From positions 9,425-73,424 of the forward strand of contig JAZNTW010000066.1 of the NCBI GenBank assembly GCA_045591925.1: a stretch of 64,000 nt of DNA, read 5' to 3'. This document shows positions 25,310-34,341 of this stretch, in pieces. The position numbers were made by a program, and so were the translations under genes. Each line of letters begins with the position of its first letter. Positions within the stretch are counted from its first letter, which is position 1. Origin of the DNA: Firm-04 sp045591925 (lineage in GTDB: Bacteria > Bacillota > Clostridia > Oscillospirales > Ruminococcaceae). The notes beneath the pieces were generated by a model. The model was given only the letters and a program-made list of their open reading frames with translations, made no database searches and was not told the DNA's origin.

Positions 25310-25669
25310 GCCATTCAATTATAAGTTCTTTATTGTGTGAACCATGCAAATCCTTAGTTTTCGGTTCTAACTTTCTTATCCATTGTATGGCTGTTTTGGC
25401 GTGATAAAACAAAATAATATCGCCAAGGGCACTGGTTCTTGGAACAGTCCATACGGTGTATCCATCAGTCGCTTCATTGATGATATCTTCGACATTATAA
25501 CATCCGTGTTCATAAATAAACTCTTCTAATTGTTCTATGGTTTTTGGGAAACTAATGTATCGCTTTTACGTTAAAACGATTGTACCGCACAAATTCAATA
25601 TAAAGCATTTGAGATTTGAATAGCAAAAGTAAATACGCAGCGCCTAAAATATCTTCTAAAGAATCACCC

Positions 25670-25710
25670 CACAGCAAATCTAAAACATAGAGCTGCTGCG
25701 GGGTGTTGTT
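25670..25710 (-). terminator. Hairpin downstream of metY
   Basis: On the minus strand CACCCCGCAGCA and TGCTGTGGGGTG pair around an A/T-rich loop, about 40 bases past the metY stop. The following T-run is short. Confidence 0.6.
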
Positions 25711-25747
25711 TATTGGAAATTGAGTGTTCTCGTATACTGTGCGGAAA

Positions 25748-27013
25748 TTATTGGATCGCTTCAAATGCCTGTGTCAGGTCAGCGATGATGTCATCGACAT
25801 TTTCCAGACCAACAGACAGACGAATCATGCCGGCATTGATGCCTGCTGCGACAAGCTGTTCATCGGTGAGCTGACGGTGTGTTTCCGAAGCCGGATGCAG
25901 CACGCAGGTGCGGATATCGGCAACGTGAACGACATTGGATGCGAGCTTAAGCGAATCCATCCAGTTCATTGCGGTGGTTCTGCCGCCCTTGATGACGAAC
26001 GAGATGACGCCGCTGCAGCCATCCTTCAGGTAGGTCTTGGCGCGCTCATGGTACGGGTCGTCCTTGAGTCCCGGATAGCTGACGGATTCGACCGCCGGAC
26101 AGCCTTGCAGGAACTCTGCAACCTTTTGTGCATTGAGGCAGTACTGCTTCATGCGGAGTGCGAGCGTCTCCAGACCGAGATTGAGGTAGAAGGCTGCGGT
26201 TGCGCTCGGATAGCAGCCGAGGTCGCGCATGAGCTGCATTCTTGCCTTGATAATATATGCCATATTGCCGAATTCGCGGACATAGCAAACGCCGTGATAG
26301 CTCTCGTCCGGCTCTGTGAATTCCGGGAACTTGCCGTTGTCCCACGGGAATGTACCGCAGTCAACGATCACGCCGCCGCCCTGTACTGCATGGCCGTCCA
26401 TGTATTTTGTTGTAGAATGAATGACAACGTCTGCGCCGAATTCTTTCGGACGGCAGAGAATCGGCGTCGGGAATGTATTGTCTACGATCAGCGGCAAGCC
26501 GTTGTCGTGTGCAAAATCAGCAAATTTCTTGATATCCAGAACGGCAAGCGCCGGATTTGCCAGCGTTTCACCAAAGACGCAGCGCGTATTCGGCTTGATT
26601 GCCTTTTGCAGCTCCTCGCGCGATGCTTCCTGATCGACAAAAATGCACTCGATACCAAAGCGCTTGAGCGTAACCGCAAACAGATTGACCGTACCGCCGT
26701 AGATGGTACCGGTGGAAATGAAGCTGTCGCCGGCGTTGCAGACATTCAGGATGGAGAGCAGGCTTGCAGCCTGTCCGCTTGTCGTACACATTGCACCAAC
26801 GCCGCCCTCCAATGCAGCGATTTTCTTTTCGACTGCATCAACGGTCGGATTTGCAAAGCGGGAATAGATCGGCTCTGTCGGCATATCAAAGAGTGCAGCA
26901 ATATGTGCAGTGGAATCAAAGGTGTAGGTTGTGCTCTGCACAATCGGGATAACGCGCGGATCGCCGTTTCCGGGGGTATAGCCTGCGTGCAGGCATTGTG
27001 TTTCAAGTTTCAT
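25748..27013 (-). CDS. metY: O-acetylhomoserine sulfhydrylase (MetY-type)
   Basis: The product is 421 residues. ATG 27013 (MKLETQCLHAGYTPG) is preceded by CAGGAGG; an earlier in-frame ATG covers the promoter. It is a PLP enzyme of the Cys/Met metabolism family. The PLP lysine is Lys203 in VIHSTTKYMDGH. The ~420-residue length and EFGADVVIHS fit O-acetylhomoserine sulfhydrylase better than cystathionine lyases or synthases (~380-400). It forms homocysteine from O-acetylhomoserine and sulfide. No SAM riboswitch is visible in the short leader. Confidence 0.9.
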   Translation of the reverse strand: MKLETQCLHAGYTPGNGDPRVIPIVQSTTYTFDSTAHIAALFDMPTEPIYSRFANPTVDAVEKKIAALEGGVGAMCTTSGQAASLLSILNVCNAGDSFISTGTIYGGTVNLFAVTLKRFGIECIFVDQEASREELQKAIKPNTRCVFGETLANPALAVLDIKKFADFAHDNGLPLIVDNTFPTPILCRPKEFGADVVIHSTTKYMDGHAVQGGGVIVDCGTFPWDNGKFPEFTEPDESYHGVCYVREFGNMAYIIKARMQLMRDLGCYPSATAAFYLNLGLETLALRMKQYCLNAQKVAEFLQGCPAVESVSYPGLKDDPYHERAKTYLKDGCSGVISFVIKGGRTTAMNWMDSLKLASNVVHVADIRTCVLHPASETHRQLTDEQLVAAGINAGMIRLSVGLENVDDIIADLTQAFEAIQ

Positions 27014-27065
27014 GATGATATCCTCCTGTAGCGCGGTGATTTCTGCCGTTTGAGCAGATATATCT

Positions 27066-27094
27066 ATTATAGGCATTTTATGGGGTTATGTCAA
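27066..27094 (-). promoter_or_regulatory. metY promoter (consensus)
   Basis: Minus strand TTGACA (27089-27094), exactly 17 bp, TATAAT (27066-27071). Confidence 0.88.
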
Positions 27095-27250
27095 GTGAAA
27101 TTGACAAATTCAGATGATTCGCCGGAATCCAAATGATGCGTAGGATTCGGCCGACTTGGGACATGGATTTTCTATTCACACAGATTGCTTTGCGCGGAAT
27201 GGATGCGCGTTGTGCAAAGTGCTGAAAATGACCTAATCCGACAAAAATGA

Positions 27251-27279
27251 TTGTCGAGAACGGCGTTTTGTGGTAAAAT
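27251..27279 (+). promoter_or_regulatory. mreB promoter
   Basis: TTGTCG (27251-27256), 17 bp, TAAAAT (27274-27279). The 333-bp gap between metY and mreB holds these two divergent promoters and nothing else I recognise. Confidence 0.65.
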
Positions 27280-27346
27280 AAAGTGTAGATATGCTTGGCT
27301 GAGACGCCGGCAGAAAGCGAAGATGAACAGAACAAAGGAGCAGACC

Positions 27347-28363
27347 ATGTTTACCAGATATATTGGGATTGATTTGGGTACAGCCAATACGCTGATTTAT
27401 GCGCGCGGCAAGGGCATCATTATGCGGGAACCCTCGGTTGTCGCTGTGAATACAAAGACCGATCAGGCGTGCTCTGTCGGCAAAGAGGCAAAGGATATCA
27501 TCGGCAGAACGCCCGGCTCGATTATTGCTGTGCGGCCGCTCAAGGACGGCGTAATTGCGGATTTTGATATTGCGGCGACCATGCTGCAGGAATTGATCAA
27601 AAAATCGCTCAAGGGAACTGCCTTTACCAAGGCGCGCGTCATTATCTGTATACCCTCCGGTGTTACCGCTGTGGAACGGAGAGCGGTCAGGGAAGCCGCG
27701 GAAAAAGCAGGTGCCAGACCGGTTCAGCTTGTTCCGGAATCGCTTGCTGCTGCACTCGGCGCAGGTCTGCCGATTATGGAGCCGACCGGTACGATGATCG
27801 TGGATATCGGCGGCGGTACGAGTGAGATCGCGGTGATTTCTATGGGCGGTATTGTTGCATCGCGGTCAGTCCGCACGGCAGGCGATGCCTTTGATATGGC
27901 GATTGTCAATTACATTCGGAAAAAATACAGTCTGCTGATCGGTGAGCGCACGGCAGAAGCTGTGAAAATCGGCATCGGCTCGGCATTTCCGGAGACGACT
28001 GTGACGGAAATGGAAGTGCGCGGCAGAAATCTGCTGAACGGTCTGCCGGAAAATATCATGATTACTTCGGAGGAAGTGCGCGACGCGCTGTATGAGCCGC
28101 TTTGCGATGTGATGGATGCGATTCGCGAGACGCTTGCACACACGCCGCCGGAGCTTTCTGCCGATGTCATCGAGCAGGGCATCACGCTGACGGGCGGTGG
28201 TGCATTGCTTCGCGGTATGGATAAGCTCATCAACCGTGAAACCGGTATGCCGGTCTATGTTGCGGAATATCCGCTGGACTGTGTTGCCGAGGGTACCGGA
28301 AAAATTATCGAAAATCTGGAAGAATATGAAGAATTACTCACAGAGGAAATTAAGTATTATTGA
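27347..28363 (+). CDS. mreB: Rod-shape actin homologue MreB/Mbl
   Basis: The product is 338 residues. ATG 27347 (MFTRYIGIDLGTANTLIY) is preceded by AAAGGAG. The actin-fold signatures are the phosphate-1 loop GIDLGTANT, phosphate-2 DIGGGTSEIAV and the adenosine motif LTGGGALLRG. It polymerises under the membrane and directs lateral wall synthesis. mreC and mreD do not follow, so this may be a second (Mbl-like) copy or a solitary gene. It is a single-gene unit between its promoter and terminator. Confidence 0.94.
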   Translation: MFTRYIGIDLGTANTLIYARGKGIIMREPSVVAVNTKTDQACSVGKEAKDIIGRTPGSIIAVRPLKDGVIADFDIAATMLQELIKKSLKGTAFTKARVIICIPSGVTAVERRAVREAAEKAGARPVQLVPESLAAALGAGLPIMEPTGTMIVDIGGGTSEIAVISMGGIVASRSVRTAGDAFDMAIVNYIRKKYSLLIGERTAEAVKIGIGSAFPETTVTEMEVRGRNLLNGLPENIMITSEEVRDALYEPLCDVMDAIRETLAHTPPELSADVIEQGITLTGGGALLRGMDKLINRETGMPVYVAEYPLDCVAEGTGKIIENLEEYEELLTEEIKYY

Positions 28364-28378
28364 TTGAAATCTTGAGGA

Positions 28379-28405
28379 GATGCACCGGTTTCGGTGCATC
28401 TTTTT
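28379..28405 (+). terminator. Terminator after mreB
   Basis: GATGCACCG-GTTT-CGGTGCATC then five T. Confidence 0.93.
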
Positions 28406-28513
28406 GCGAAAGTGACAGAATCGTTATGAAAAAGTCATGGAGCTGTCATGTTCATATGGTAAGATAGAACTTGCACAGGAAGCATGGTTTTCATGATGAA
28501 TCTGAAATGTGCT

Positions 28514-28667
28514 TTCAGGCAACACCGCGCAAAGTCCGCCTTACGGCTTGGCGGCACATCTACTTGCATATTTCCCGCCATCTTGCATAGAAATCCCTTG
28601 CTGAGCGTCATTTCTATACAATCTGACTGCGTATCTGCACTACCAACTCTGCGCGGTATTGCCTTAA
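28514..28667 (+). mobile_element. Miniature inverted-repeat element, copy E (154 bp)
   Basis: Same orientation as copy A and about 26 bases shorter, missing the AGCCCAGCGGCG-type interior piece. The left tip is degraded (TTCAGGC) and the right tip intact (GCGGTATTGCCTTAA). It occupies the gap between mreB and the exporter promoter. Confidence 0.88.
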
Positions 28668-28694
28668 ATCTTTCTTAAATTTAAAATAGTTGCA

Positions 28695-28724
28695 TTGACA
28701 GCGGCACTTTGAACGTATTATAAT
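28695..28724 (+). promoter_or_regulatory. Exporter-operon promoter
   Basis: TTGACA (28695-28700), 18 bp, TATAAT (28719-28724), just downstream of miniature element E, about 94 bases before the first adaptor gene. Confidence 0.82.
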
Positions 28725-28817
28725 ACAGTTATATCGAATGTGCGTTGTCTGCATATTCTGCATACTGTAGACGCTATAAAATATTCAGTAAATGAACATA
28801 AAAACGGAGGTTAATTT

Positions 28818-30302
28818 ATGTCTGCCAACGGAATCGTGAAAGGAATCATTACGGCAGCAGTCATCTGTGGTGTCGGCGCAGGGGGCTGGGCAATTTATAA
28901 GCATTTCGGCGGTACGGAAACGGTTCGCACGGAAAAGGTTTATGTGCAGAAGGTTGCAACGGTCAATACCGTGGACGGTGCAAATCTGTTTGCAACCAAT
29001 TTTGCCGGCGTGGTCGTTGCACAGAAAACAATGGACGTAAAATATGATACCAGCAAGCAGGTGGAAGAAATTCTCGTTCAAGAGGGCGATGTCGTCAAAA
29101 AGGGCGACAAGCTGCTGACCTATAATGTCGAGCAGATTCAGCTTGACATCGAAGAGGCAAAGCTGGAGGTTGAACGTCTGCAAAACGAAATCACCACCAA
29201 TGAAATGGAAATCCGGACGCTCGAACAGGAGCGCAATGGCGCAGACGGCGATTCGCAGCTGAGCTATACAACCAGAATCCTCTCGCTGCAATCCAATAAT
29301 GCACGCAATGAGTATGATATCAAGACGAAAAATGTTGAAATTTCAAAGCTTGAAAAATCTCTGAATAACGCATATGTAACAGCACCGATCGACGGCACGG
29401 TGAAAGACCTGAAAGACCCGGCTGAATCCTCTGATATGAACATGAATTATTACAACGGAGAAGATGCAGCCGATGTGATCATGAAGATAGCCGCTGAGGG
29501 CGATTTCCGCGTCAAGGGCGTATTCAATGAGCAAAATGCCGGAAATATCCGTGAGGGTGCAAAGGTGTTTCTGAAAAGCCGCGTGGATGATACCGAGCGC
29601 GGCGGCGTTGTCGAAGAAATTGATACCAAGCCCCAGACCGATGAAAACAGTATGTATTACGGCTATTCCGATGAGCAGACGCAGTCCTCAAAATATGCGT
29701 TTTATATCAAGCCGGAGTCGCTCGATAATTTCATGCTGGGTCAACATCTTCTGATTGAAGTGGATAACGGTCAGAGAGATGAGAACAAAAAAGAGGGCGT
29801 ATGGATCTACAGTGCCTTTGTTCTCTGGGACGGCGACCAGAATTATGTCTGGGCAAAGAACAGCCACGACCAAATCGAAAAGCGGTATGTGACGGTCGGT
29901 GAGATTGATGACGAGAATAGTGACTGTCAGATTCTTTCCGGCTTGGATATTGAAGATTATATTGCATATCCATCCGATTACATTGAAATCGGTATGAAAA
30001 CAACGACCAATCAATCGGATAAGGATATTCCGGATAATGTCGGAATCGGTATCACGGAAGATATGAACAATGGTGACTATGAAGAAATGGAAGAAGATGC
30101 TGTCTATGATGAGGCGGGCAACATGATCTATACCGATGAAGAGGGCAATGTCTACAAATTTGATCCGGAAGGCAATATGATTGAGGGCGATGACGAACTC
30201 TTTGGAGATGAAACGAACGAAGAATCTGAATCAGATGACGCGGCAGAAGAGAAAGCTGACGAATCGTCTGACGAGGACGCTGCGAAAAATGAAGCAAACT
30301 GA
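28818..30302 (+). CDS. MacA/HlyD-type periplasmic adaptor, first copy
   Basis: The product is 494 residues with ACGGAGG before the ATG. One N-terminal membrane anchor (about 7-27) is followed by a lipoyl half-motif (VQEGDVVKKGDKLLTY). A coiled-coil hairpin (about 108-185) and the second lipoyl half with APIDGTVKDL complete the MacA/HlyD fold. The last ~80 residues are an acidic repeat-like tail (DEAGNMIYTDEEGNVYKFDP) with no known fold. It heads a four-gene exporter operon (adaptor, ATPase, adaptor, permease). In Gram-positives such adaptors link a MacB-like permease to the outside. Confidence 0.88.
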   Translation: MSANGIVKGIITAAVICGVGAGGWAIYKHFGGTETVRTEKVYVQKVATVNTVDGANLFATNFAGVVVAQKTMDVKYDTSKQVEEILVQEGDVVKKGDKLLTYNVEQIQLDIEEAKLEVERLQNEITTNEMEIRTLEQERNGADGDSQLSYTTRILSLQSNNARNEYDIKTKNVEISKLEKSLNNAYVTAPIDGTVKDLKDPAESSDMNMNYYNGEDAADVIMKIAAEGDFRVKGVFNEQNAGNIREGAKVFLKSRVDDTERGGVVEEIDTKPQTDENSMYYGYSDEQTQSSKYAFYIKPESLDNFMLGQHLLIEVDNGQRDENKKEGVWIYSAFVLWDGDQNYVWAKNSHDQIEKRYVTVGEIDDENSDCQILSGLDIEDYIAYPSDYIEIGMKTTTNQSDKDIPDNVGIGITEDMNNGDYEEMEEDAVYDEAGNMIYTDEEGNVYKFDPEGNMIEGDDELFGDETNEESESDDAAEEKADESSDEDAAKNEAN

Positions 30303-30317
30303 CAGGAGAAAAACACA

Positions 30318-31067
30318 ATGGTATTTGAACTGAAATCAATTTACAAGGATTATATGCAGGGCAAGGAAGCCGTGCCGGTGCTGAAGGACATCACGATCTC
30401 GGTTGACGAGGGCGAGTATGTTGCGATTATGGGACCGTCCGGCTCCGGAAAATCAACGCTGATGAATATTATCGGCTGTCTGGATAAGCAGACAAAGGGC
30501 AGCTTTATGTTCGACGGAACGGATATTATGGAATGCTCGGATAAAATGCTTTCCGAGATCCGGAATGAGAAAATCGGATTTGTATTCCAGAATTTCAATC
30601 TGCTGCCGCGCCAGTCTGCGCTGGAAAATGTCGAGCTGCCGCTGCTTTACGCCGGCGTATCGAAGAAAGAGCGCAGAGAACGTGCAATCGCAGCCCTCAC
30701 GCGTGTTGGGCTGGAGGACAGAATGGATTTCAAGCCGACACAGCTTTCCGGTGGTCAGAAGCAGCGTGTTGCCATTGCAAGAGCGATTGTCAATAAGCCG
30801 CGCCTGCTGCTTGCGGACGAACCGACCGGCGCGCTGGATACCAAATCCGGCGACCAGATCATGGAGCTGTTCAAGGAGCTGAACGATGAGGGCGTAACCG
30901 TTGTTATGATTACGCATGAGCCGGATATTGCAAAGTGTGCAAAACGCGTGATGTATATTCGTGACGGTCAGCTTCATGACGGCGCATTCAATACCAGAAC
31001 TGCGGAGCAGCCGGAGGAAGCTGCGGCGGATTCGCAGACTGTTCCGGAGAAAGCGGATGAGGCATGA
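30318..31067 (+). CDS. MacB/LolD-type ABC transporter ATPase
   Basis: The product is 249 residues with CAGGAG before the ATG. Walker A GPSGSGKST is at 39-47, the Q-loop in FVFQNFNLLPRQSALENV, the signature LSGGQKQRVAIARA, Walker B LLLADEPTGALD and the switch His in VVMITHEPD. It powers the FtsX/MacB-type permease encoded at 32865. The C-terminal ~25 residues are a loose acidic tail. Its stop overlaps the next start (ATGA). Confidence 0.95.
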   Translation: MVFELKSIYKDYMQGKEAVPVLKDITISVDEGEYVAIMGPSGSGKSTLMNIIGCLDKQTKGSFMFDGTDIMECSDKMLSEIRNEKIGFVFQNFNLLPRQSALENVELPLLYAGVSKKERRERAIAALTRVGLEDRMDFKPTQLSGGQKQRVAIARAIVNKPRLLLADEPTGALDTKSGDQIMELFKELNDEGVTVVMITHEPDIAKCAKRVMYIRDGQLHDGAFNTRTAEQPEEAAADSQTVPEKADEA

Positions 31068-32806
31068 AAAAAACAATTATCATACTGCTTTGCCTTGCGC
31101 TGCTCGGTGGCGGTGGATATTTCGGCTATCGGAAGTATGAGCAAAGCCGCGATAACAAAAAAGTGGTGGATGTTGTTCCGGTCGGTATCATGGCAGAGCC
31201 TGCGGATATGTTTGTATATAACGGCGGCGAAATGTGGGGCTATGTCAGTGCCGCCAATGAGCAGAAGGTCTATGTCGATACGGATAAGCTCGTGCAAAAG
31301 GTCTTTGTGAAGCAGGGACAATCGGTTAAAAAGGGCGACACCATTCTTGAATATGATATGACAATCGTGGAGCTGGAGCTGACGCAAAAGGAAAATCAGG
31401 TTCAGGTGATTGAACAGGATATCAAAATGGCGCACAAGGAGCTGAACCGAATCCGCGGACTGCTTCCCTCTGAGGATATGCCCTTGCCGGTTGAACCGGA
31501 ATTTCCGGAAGAACCGATCGAGCCGGAGCTGCCCGAAGAAATCATTGTAACGGTGCCGGAGCTGACGGGTGCCTTGCAGCCCGTATCCGGAACCGGTGCG
31601 CCGGATGATCCGATGGTGTTCCACTGCGGTGTGGATACGGTCGTTCACAAGGCGTTTATGACGGCACTCGCCGGTGCAAAGCGGACTGCTTCCCTGCGCG
31701 TTTATGATGAAAATGCGTGCTTTTTGTATCAATGGATCATCTCCGGCGCTCAGATCAATCTCATGGAAACGGAAGACTGGGTCGTAACAGACGGCATCAG
31801 CATCCATCCGGAAACCGGTGATATTGCGATCAATCCGGGCGGTGTTCTGCATGGTCAGCTTTCCTTTGCCCTACCGGAACCGGAGATTCCGGAGGAAGAA
31901 ATGCTGGAGCCGGAATTTCCGGAGATGGAATATGTAGAACCGGAGATTCCGGATTACGGCGACAATTATATGTATTCGCGCAAGGAATTGCAGCGCATGG
32001 TGACAGAGCAGGAAAACCAGATCAAAACCTTGGAATTGGACTTGAAAGCTGCAAAGCTCGCGCTGGAAACGGCAAAGAAGCAGAAGCAGGACGGCAAGGT
32101 TGTTGCAACGATTGACGGCGTTGTGAAGAAGATCGGCAAAACCGCCGAGGAAGCAGAGAAAGAGACCGACGAAAAAACCGAGGACCCCGGACAGGCTGAA
32201 AAACAGGCTGAAAAAGAGATGTATGAGGAGTCATCTGTGGATGACAACGCATTTGCGGTCATCGTGGGTGCAGGCGGCGTCGAGGTGATTTGCGAGGTGC
32301 CGGAGATGTCGCTGGCGAAGCTGCCGGCAGGCACCGTCCTGACGGTTCAATCGTATCAGAATGGCGCCATGGCAGATGCCGTGGTCACTTCCGTTGAGGA
32401 GGAGCCATCTGCTTACAGCTCTGACCCGTGGAGCGCAAATCCGAACAGCTCCCTCTACAGACTGCACGCAACGCTCGAAGATTCTACGGATTTTGTCATC
32501 GGAAACGGCGTTGGCGTGATGCTGCCGCAGGATCAGGACGGCGCTGCAAAGGGCAAGTCCTATTATCTGCCGATTCATTACGTCCGACAGGAAGACGGCG
32601 ACTACTATATTATGAAAGCCGATGAAAACGATCGCCTTGTCAAGCAGTACGTCAGTGTGGGTCAGATCATGTATGGCGCTTATATTGAAGTTACCGGCGG
32701 TCTGGATCTGATTAACGACCGTATTTGCTTCCCGTTTGGTACGGATGTCAAGGAGGGCGTGAGAACGCAGGATTCGACGGAAGTGCTGTATCCGACCAAT
32801 TATTGA
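31064..32806 (+). CDS. Second, unusual adaptor with inserted domain and Pro/Glu repeats
   Basis: The product is 580 residues. An N-terminal membrane segment (about 3-20, IIILLCLALLGGGGYFGY) and a lipoyl half (VKQGQSVKKGDTILEYD) start an HlyD-like fold. The coiled coil (about 105-130) is interrupted by PEFPEEPIEPELPEE. A ~95-residue beta-rich insert follows (TGALQPVSGTGAPDDPMVF to PGGVLHGQLSF). A second Pro/Glu string (PEPEIPEEEMLEPEFPE) comes before the hairpin resumes (MVTEQENQIKTLELDL, about 305-335). The second lipoyl half is VVATIDGVVKKI. I do not recognise the insert. Two non-identical adaptors in one operon suggest a heteromeric conduit. Confidence 0.8.
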   Translation: MKKTIIILLCLALLGGGGYFGYRKYEQSRDNKKVVDVVPVGIMAEPADMFVYNGGEMWGYVSAANEQKVYVDTDKLVQKVFVKQGQSVKKGDTILEYDMTIVELELTQKENQVQVIEQDIKMAHKELNRIRGLLPSEDMPLPVEPEFPEEPIEPELPEEIIVTVPELTGALQPVSGTGAPDDPMVFHCGVDTVVHKAFMTALAGAKRTASLRVYDENACFLYQWIISGAQINLMETEDWVVTDGISIHPETGDIAINPGGVLHGQLSFALPEPEIPEEEMLEPEFPEMEYVEPEIPDYGDNYMYSRKELQRMVTEQENQIKTLELDLKAAKLALETAKKQKQDGKVVATIDGVVKKIGKTAEEAEKETDEKTEDPGQAEKQAEKEMYEESSVDDNAFAVIVGAGGVEVICEVPEMSLAKLPAGTVLTVQSYQNGAMADAVVTSVEEEPSAYSSDPWSANPNSSLYRLHATLEDSTDFVIGNGVGVMLPQDQDGAAKGKSYYLPIHYVRQEDGDYYIMKADENDRLVKQYVSVGQIMYGAYIEVTGGLDLINDRICFPFGTDVKEGVRTQDSTEVLYPTNY

Positions 32807-32864
32807 TACGGTGATACATTTCGATTACGCATAAAATGTGAAATTAAAATTGGGAGAGACAGTC

Positions 32865-34160
32865 ATGTTTGAAAATATCAGGCTCTCTTTGCAGGGGATT
32901 CTATCACATAAGATACGTTCATTTCTCACGATGCTCGGCATTATTATCGGTATTGCGGCGATTATTGCGATTGTTTCGACGATCGAGGGCACCAATATGC
33001 AGATCAAGAACAATCTGATCGGTGCCGGCAACAATACCGTTGATGTGCAGCTGATGGAGGGCGAATGGGCGTATGAATTTGCATACAATCCGCCGCTTGA
33101 GAATGTTCGGGTGATTTCCGAAAAGCAAAAGCAGCGTATCCTCGATCAAAAGGAGATTACCGCGTGTACGCTGTACCGCACGCGCAGCAATGCCGAAAGC
33201 GTCTGGTGTGTGGATCAGCGGATGGAGTCCACAACGATTCTGGGAATTGATGAGGATTATCTCAGCACCGTTGGCTATGAAATCGCGGAGGGTATCTCGT
33301 TTACCGAGGCGCAGTACAATGATTTTTCGAAGGTTGTACTGGTGGATACGACGATTCAGCGCGGCGTATTCGGCGGCGAAAGCCCGGTCGGCAAGATTCT
33401 GGATATTTATGGCGAGCCGTTTACGATCATCGGTGTGGTTGCAAAACGCTCCGGCTTTGAACCGACAATCAACAGCGTAGATGATTACTTTATGTATAAT
33501 GAGCAGTCAGGCGGTAAAATTTTCATGCCGACCAATGCGTGGGGTATTTGCTTCCGGTATGACGAACCGCAAAACTGCATCGTGAAGGCGGTTGACACGG
33601 ACAGCATGACCATTGCCGGCAAGAAAACTGCGGATATTCTGAATGAAAATGTTCGGAAAACTGCGATTGGCGGAGAAGAATCCGGCGAAGAAATCGGAAT
33701 GGCAGCCGCAGCGGTTGAGTATAAGAGCGAAAGTCTGCTGGAGCAGGCAAAGGCACTGCAGGATCTTTCCAAATCAACCAATAATATGCTGATCTGGATT
33801 GCAAGCATCTCGCTGTTGGTCGGCGGTATCGGCGTTATGAACATCATGCTCGTTTCCGTGACGGAGCGTACCAGAGAAATCGGTCTGAAAAAGGCACTCG
33901 GCGCACGAAAAAAACGGATTCTTGCACAGTTTTTGACGGAAGCGGTGGTGCTGACGAGCATCGGCGGTCTGATTGGCGTTGTATGCGGCATCGGACTATC
34001 GAAGATTGTCGCGAATCTTGCAGAAGTACCGGTTTCGATTTCGTCAAAGGCGATTCTGGTTTCGGTCGTATTCTCGATGGCAGTCGGTATCGTATTTGGT
34101 CTGCTGCCCTCGTTCAAGGCTGCGAAGCTGGATCCGATTGACGCGCTGCGTTATGAATAA
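32865..34160 (+). CDS. MacB/FtsX-type ABC transporter permease
   Basis: The product is 431 residues. ATG 32865 (MFENIRLSLQGILSHK) follows GGGAGAGA; ATG 32838 lacks a site. One membrane segment near the start (about 20-42, MLGIIIGIAAIIAIV) is followed by a large external domain. Three C-terminal segments complete the fold, with the ERTREIGLKKALGARKKRI coupling region typical of MacB. With the ATPase and two adaptors it forms a tripartite-like exporter. Substrates of this class include peptides, toxins and antibiotics; the actual one is unknown. Confidence 0.92.
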   Translation: MFENIRLSLQGILSHKIRSFLTMLGIIIGIAAIIAIVSTIEGTNMQIKNNLIGAGNNTVDVQLMEGEWAYEFAYNPPLENVRVISEKQKQRILDQKEITACTLYRTRSNAESVWCVDQRMESTTILGIDEDYLSTVGYEIAEGISFTEAQYNDFSKVVLVDTTIQRGVFGGESPVGKILDIYGEPFTIIGVVAKRSGFEPTINSVDDYFMYNEQSGGKIFMPTNAWGICFRYDEPQNCIVKAVDTDSMTIAGKKTADILNENVRKTAIGGEESGEEIGMAAAAVEYKSESLLEQAKALQDLSKSTNNMLIWIASISLLVGGIGVMNIMLVSVTERTREIGLKKALGARKKRILAQFLTEAVVLTSIGGLIGVVCGIGLSKIVANLAEVPVSISSKAILVSVVFSMAVGIVFGLLPSFKAAKLDPIDALRYE

Positions 34161-34246
34161 AAGCCGTTAGCTGACTGCTGCTGCGGCGATGTGAGAACAG
34201 AATATCAAGATATGCGTGCCTGCGGTTTTTTTGAAAGCTGCAGGCA

Positions 34247-34275
34247 TTGACATTTAAAAAGATATATGTTATAAT
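34247..34275 (+). promoter_or_regulatory. ileS promoter (consensus)
   Basis: TTGACA (34247-34252), exactly 17 bp, TATAAT (34270-34275). No T-box leader is visible before ileS. Confidence 0.88.
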
Positions 34276-34341
34276 GTATGATGTATAATTATGGCAGAAG
34301 TTAAAGAGAACAGCTTTTGCCAAGAAAAGGTGAGTGAAAGA

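Larger units (their letters stand above)
25210..25764 (-). pseudogene. Broken AT-rich gene of unknown family, carrying a miniature element
   Basis: On the minus strand an open frame starts at 25764 and stops at 25552 (ends NRFNVKAIH). Reading continues one frame over from about 25560 (RYISFPKTIEQLEEFIYEHG, then DGYTVWTVPRTSALGDII and ILFYHAKTAIQWIRKLEP) down to the miniature element at 25274-25309 and a stop just after. One frameshift in an A-run (GTAAAAGCG) separates the two. The start region also forms the hairpin that could terminate metY. The protein is not recognised. The stretch is AT-rich relative to its flanks. Confidence 0.5.

Noticed and set aside
25724..27031. 435-codon plus-strand frame opposite metY
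   Set aside because: Shadow; metY on the minus strand has PLP lysine, ribosome binding site and consensus promoter.
27014..27065. SAM riboswitch before metY
   Set aside because: Only about 50 bases lie between the -10 box and the start codon, too short for the aptamer.
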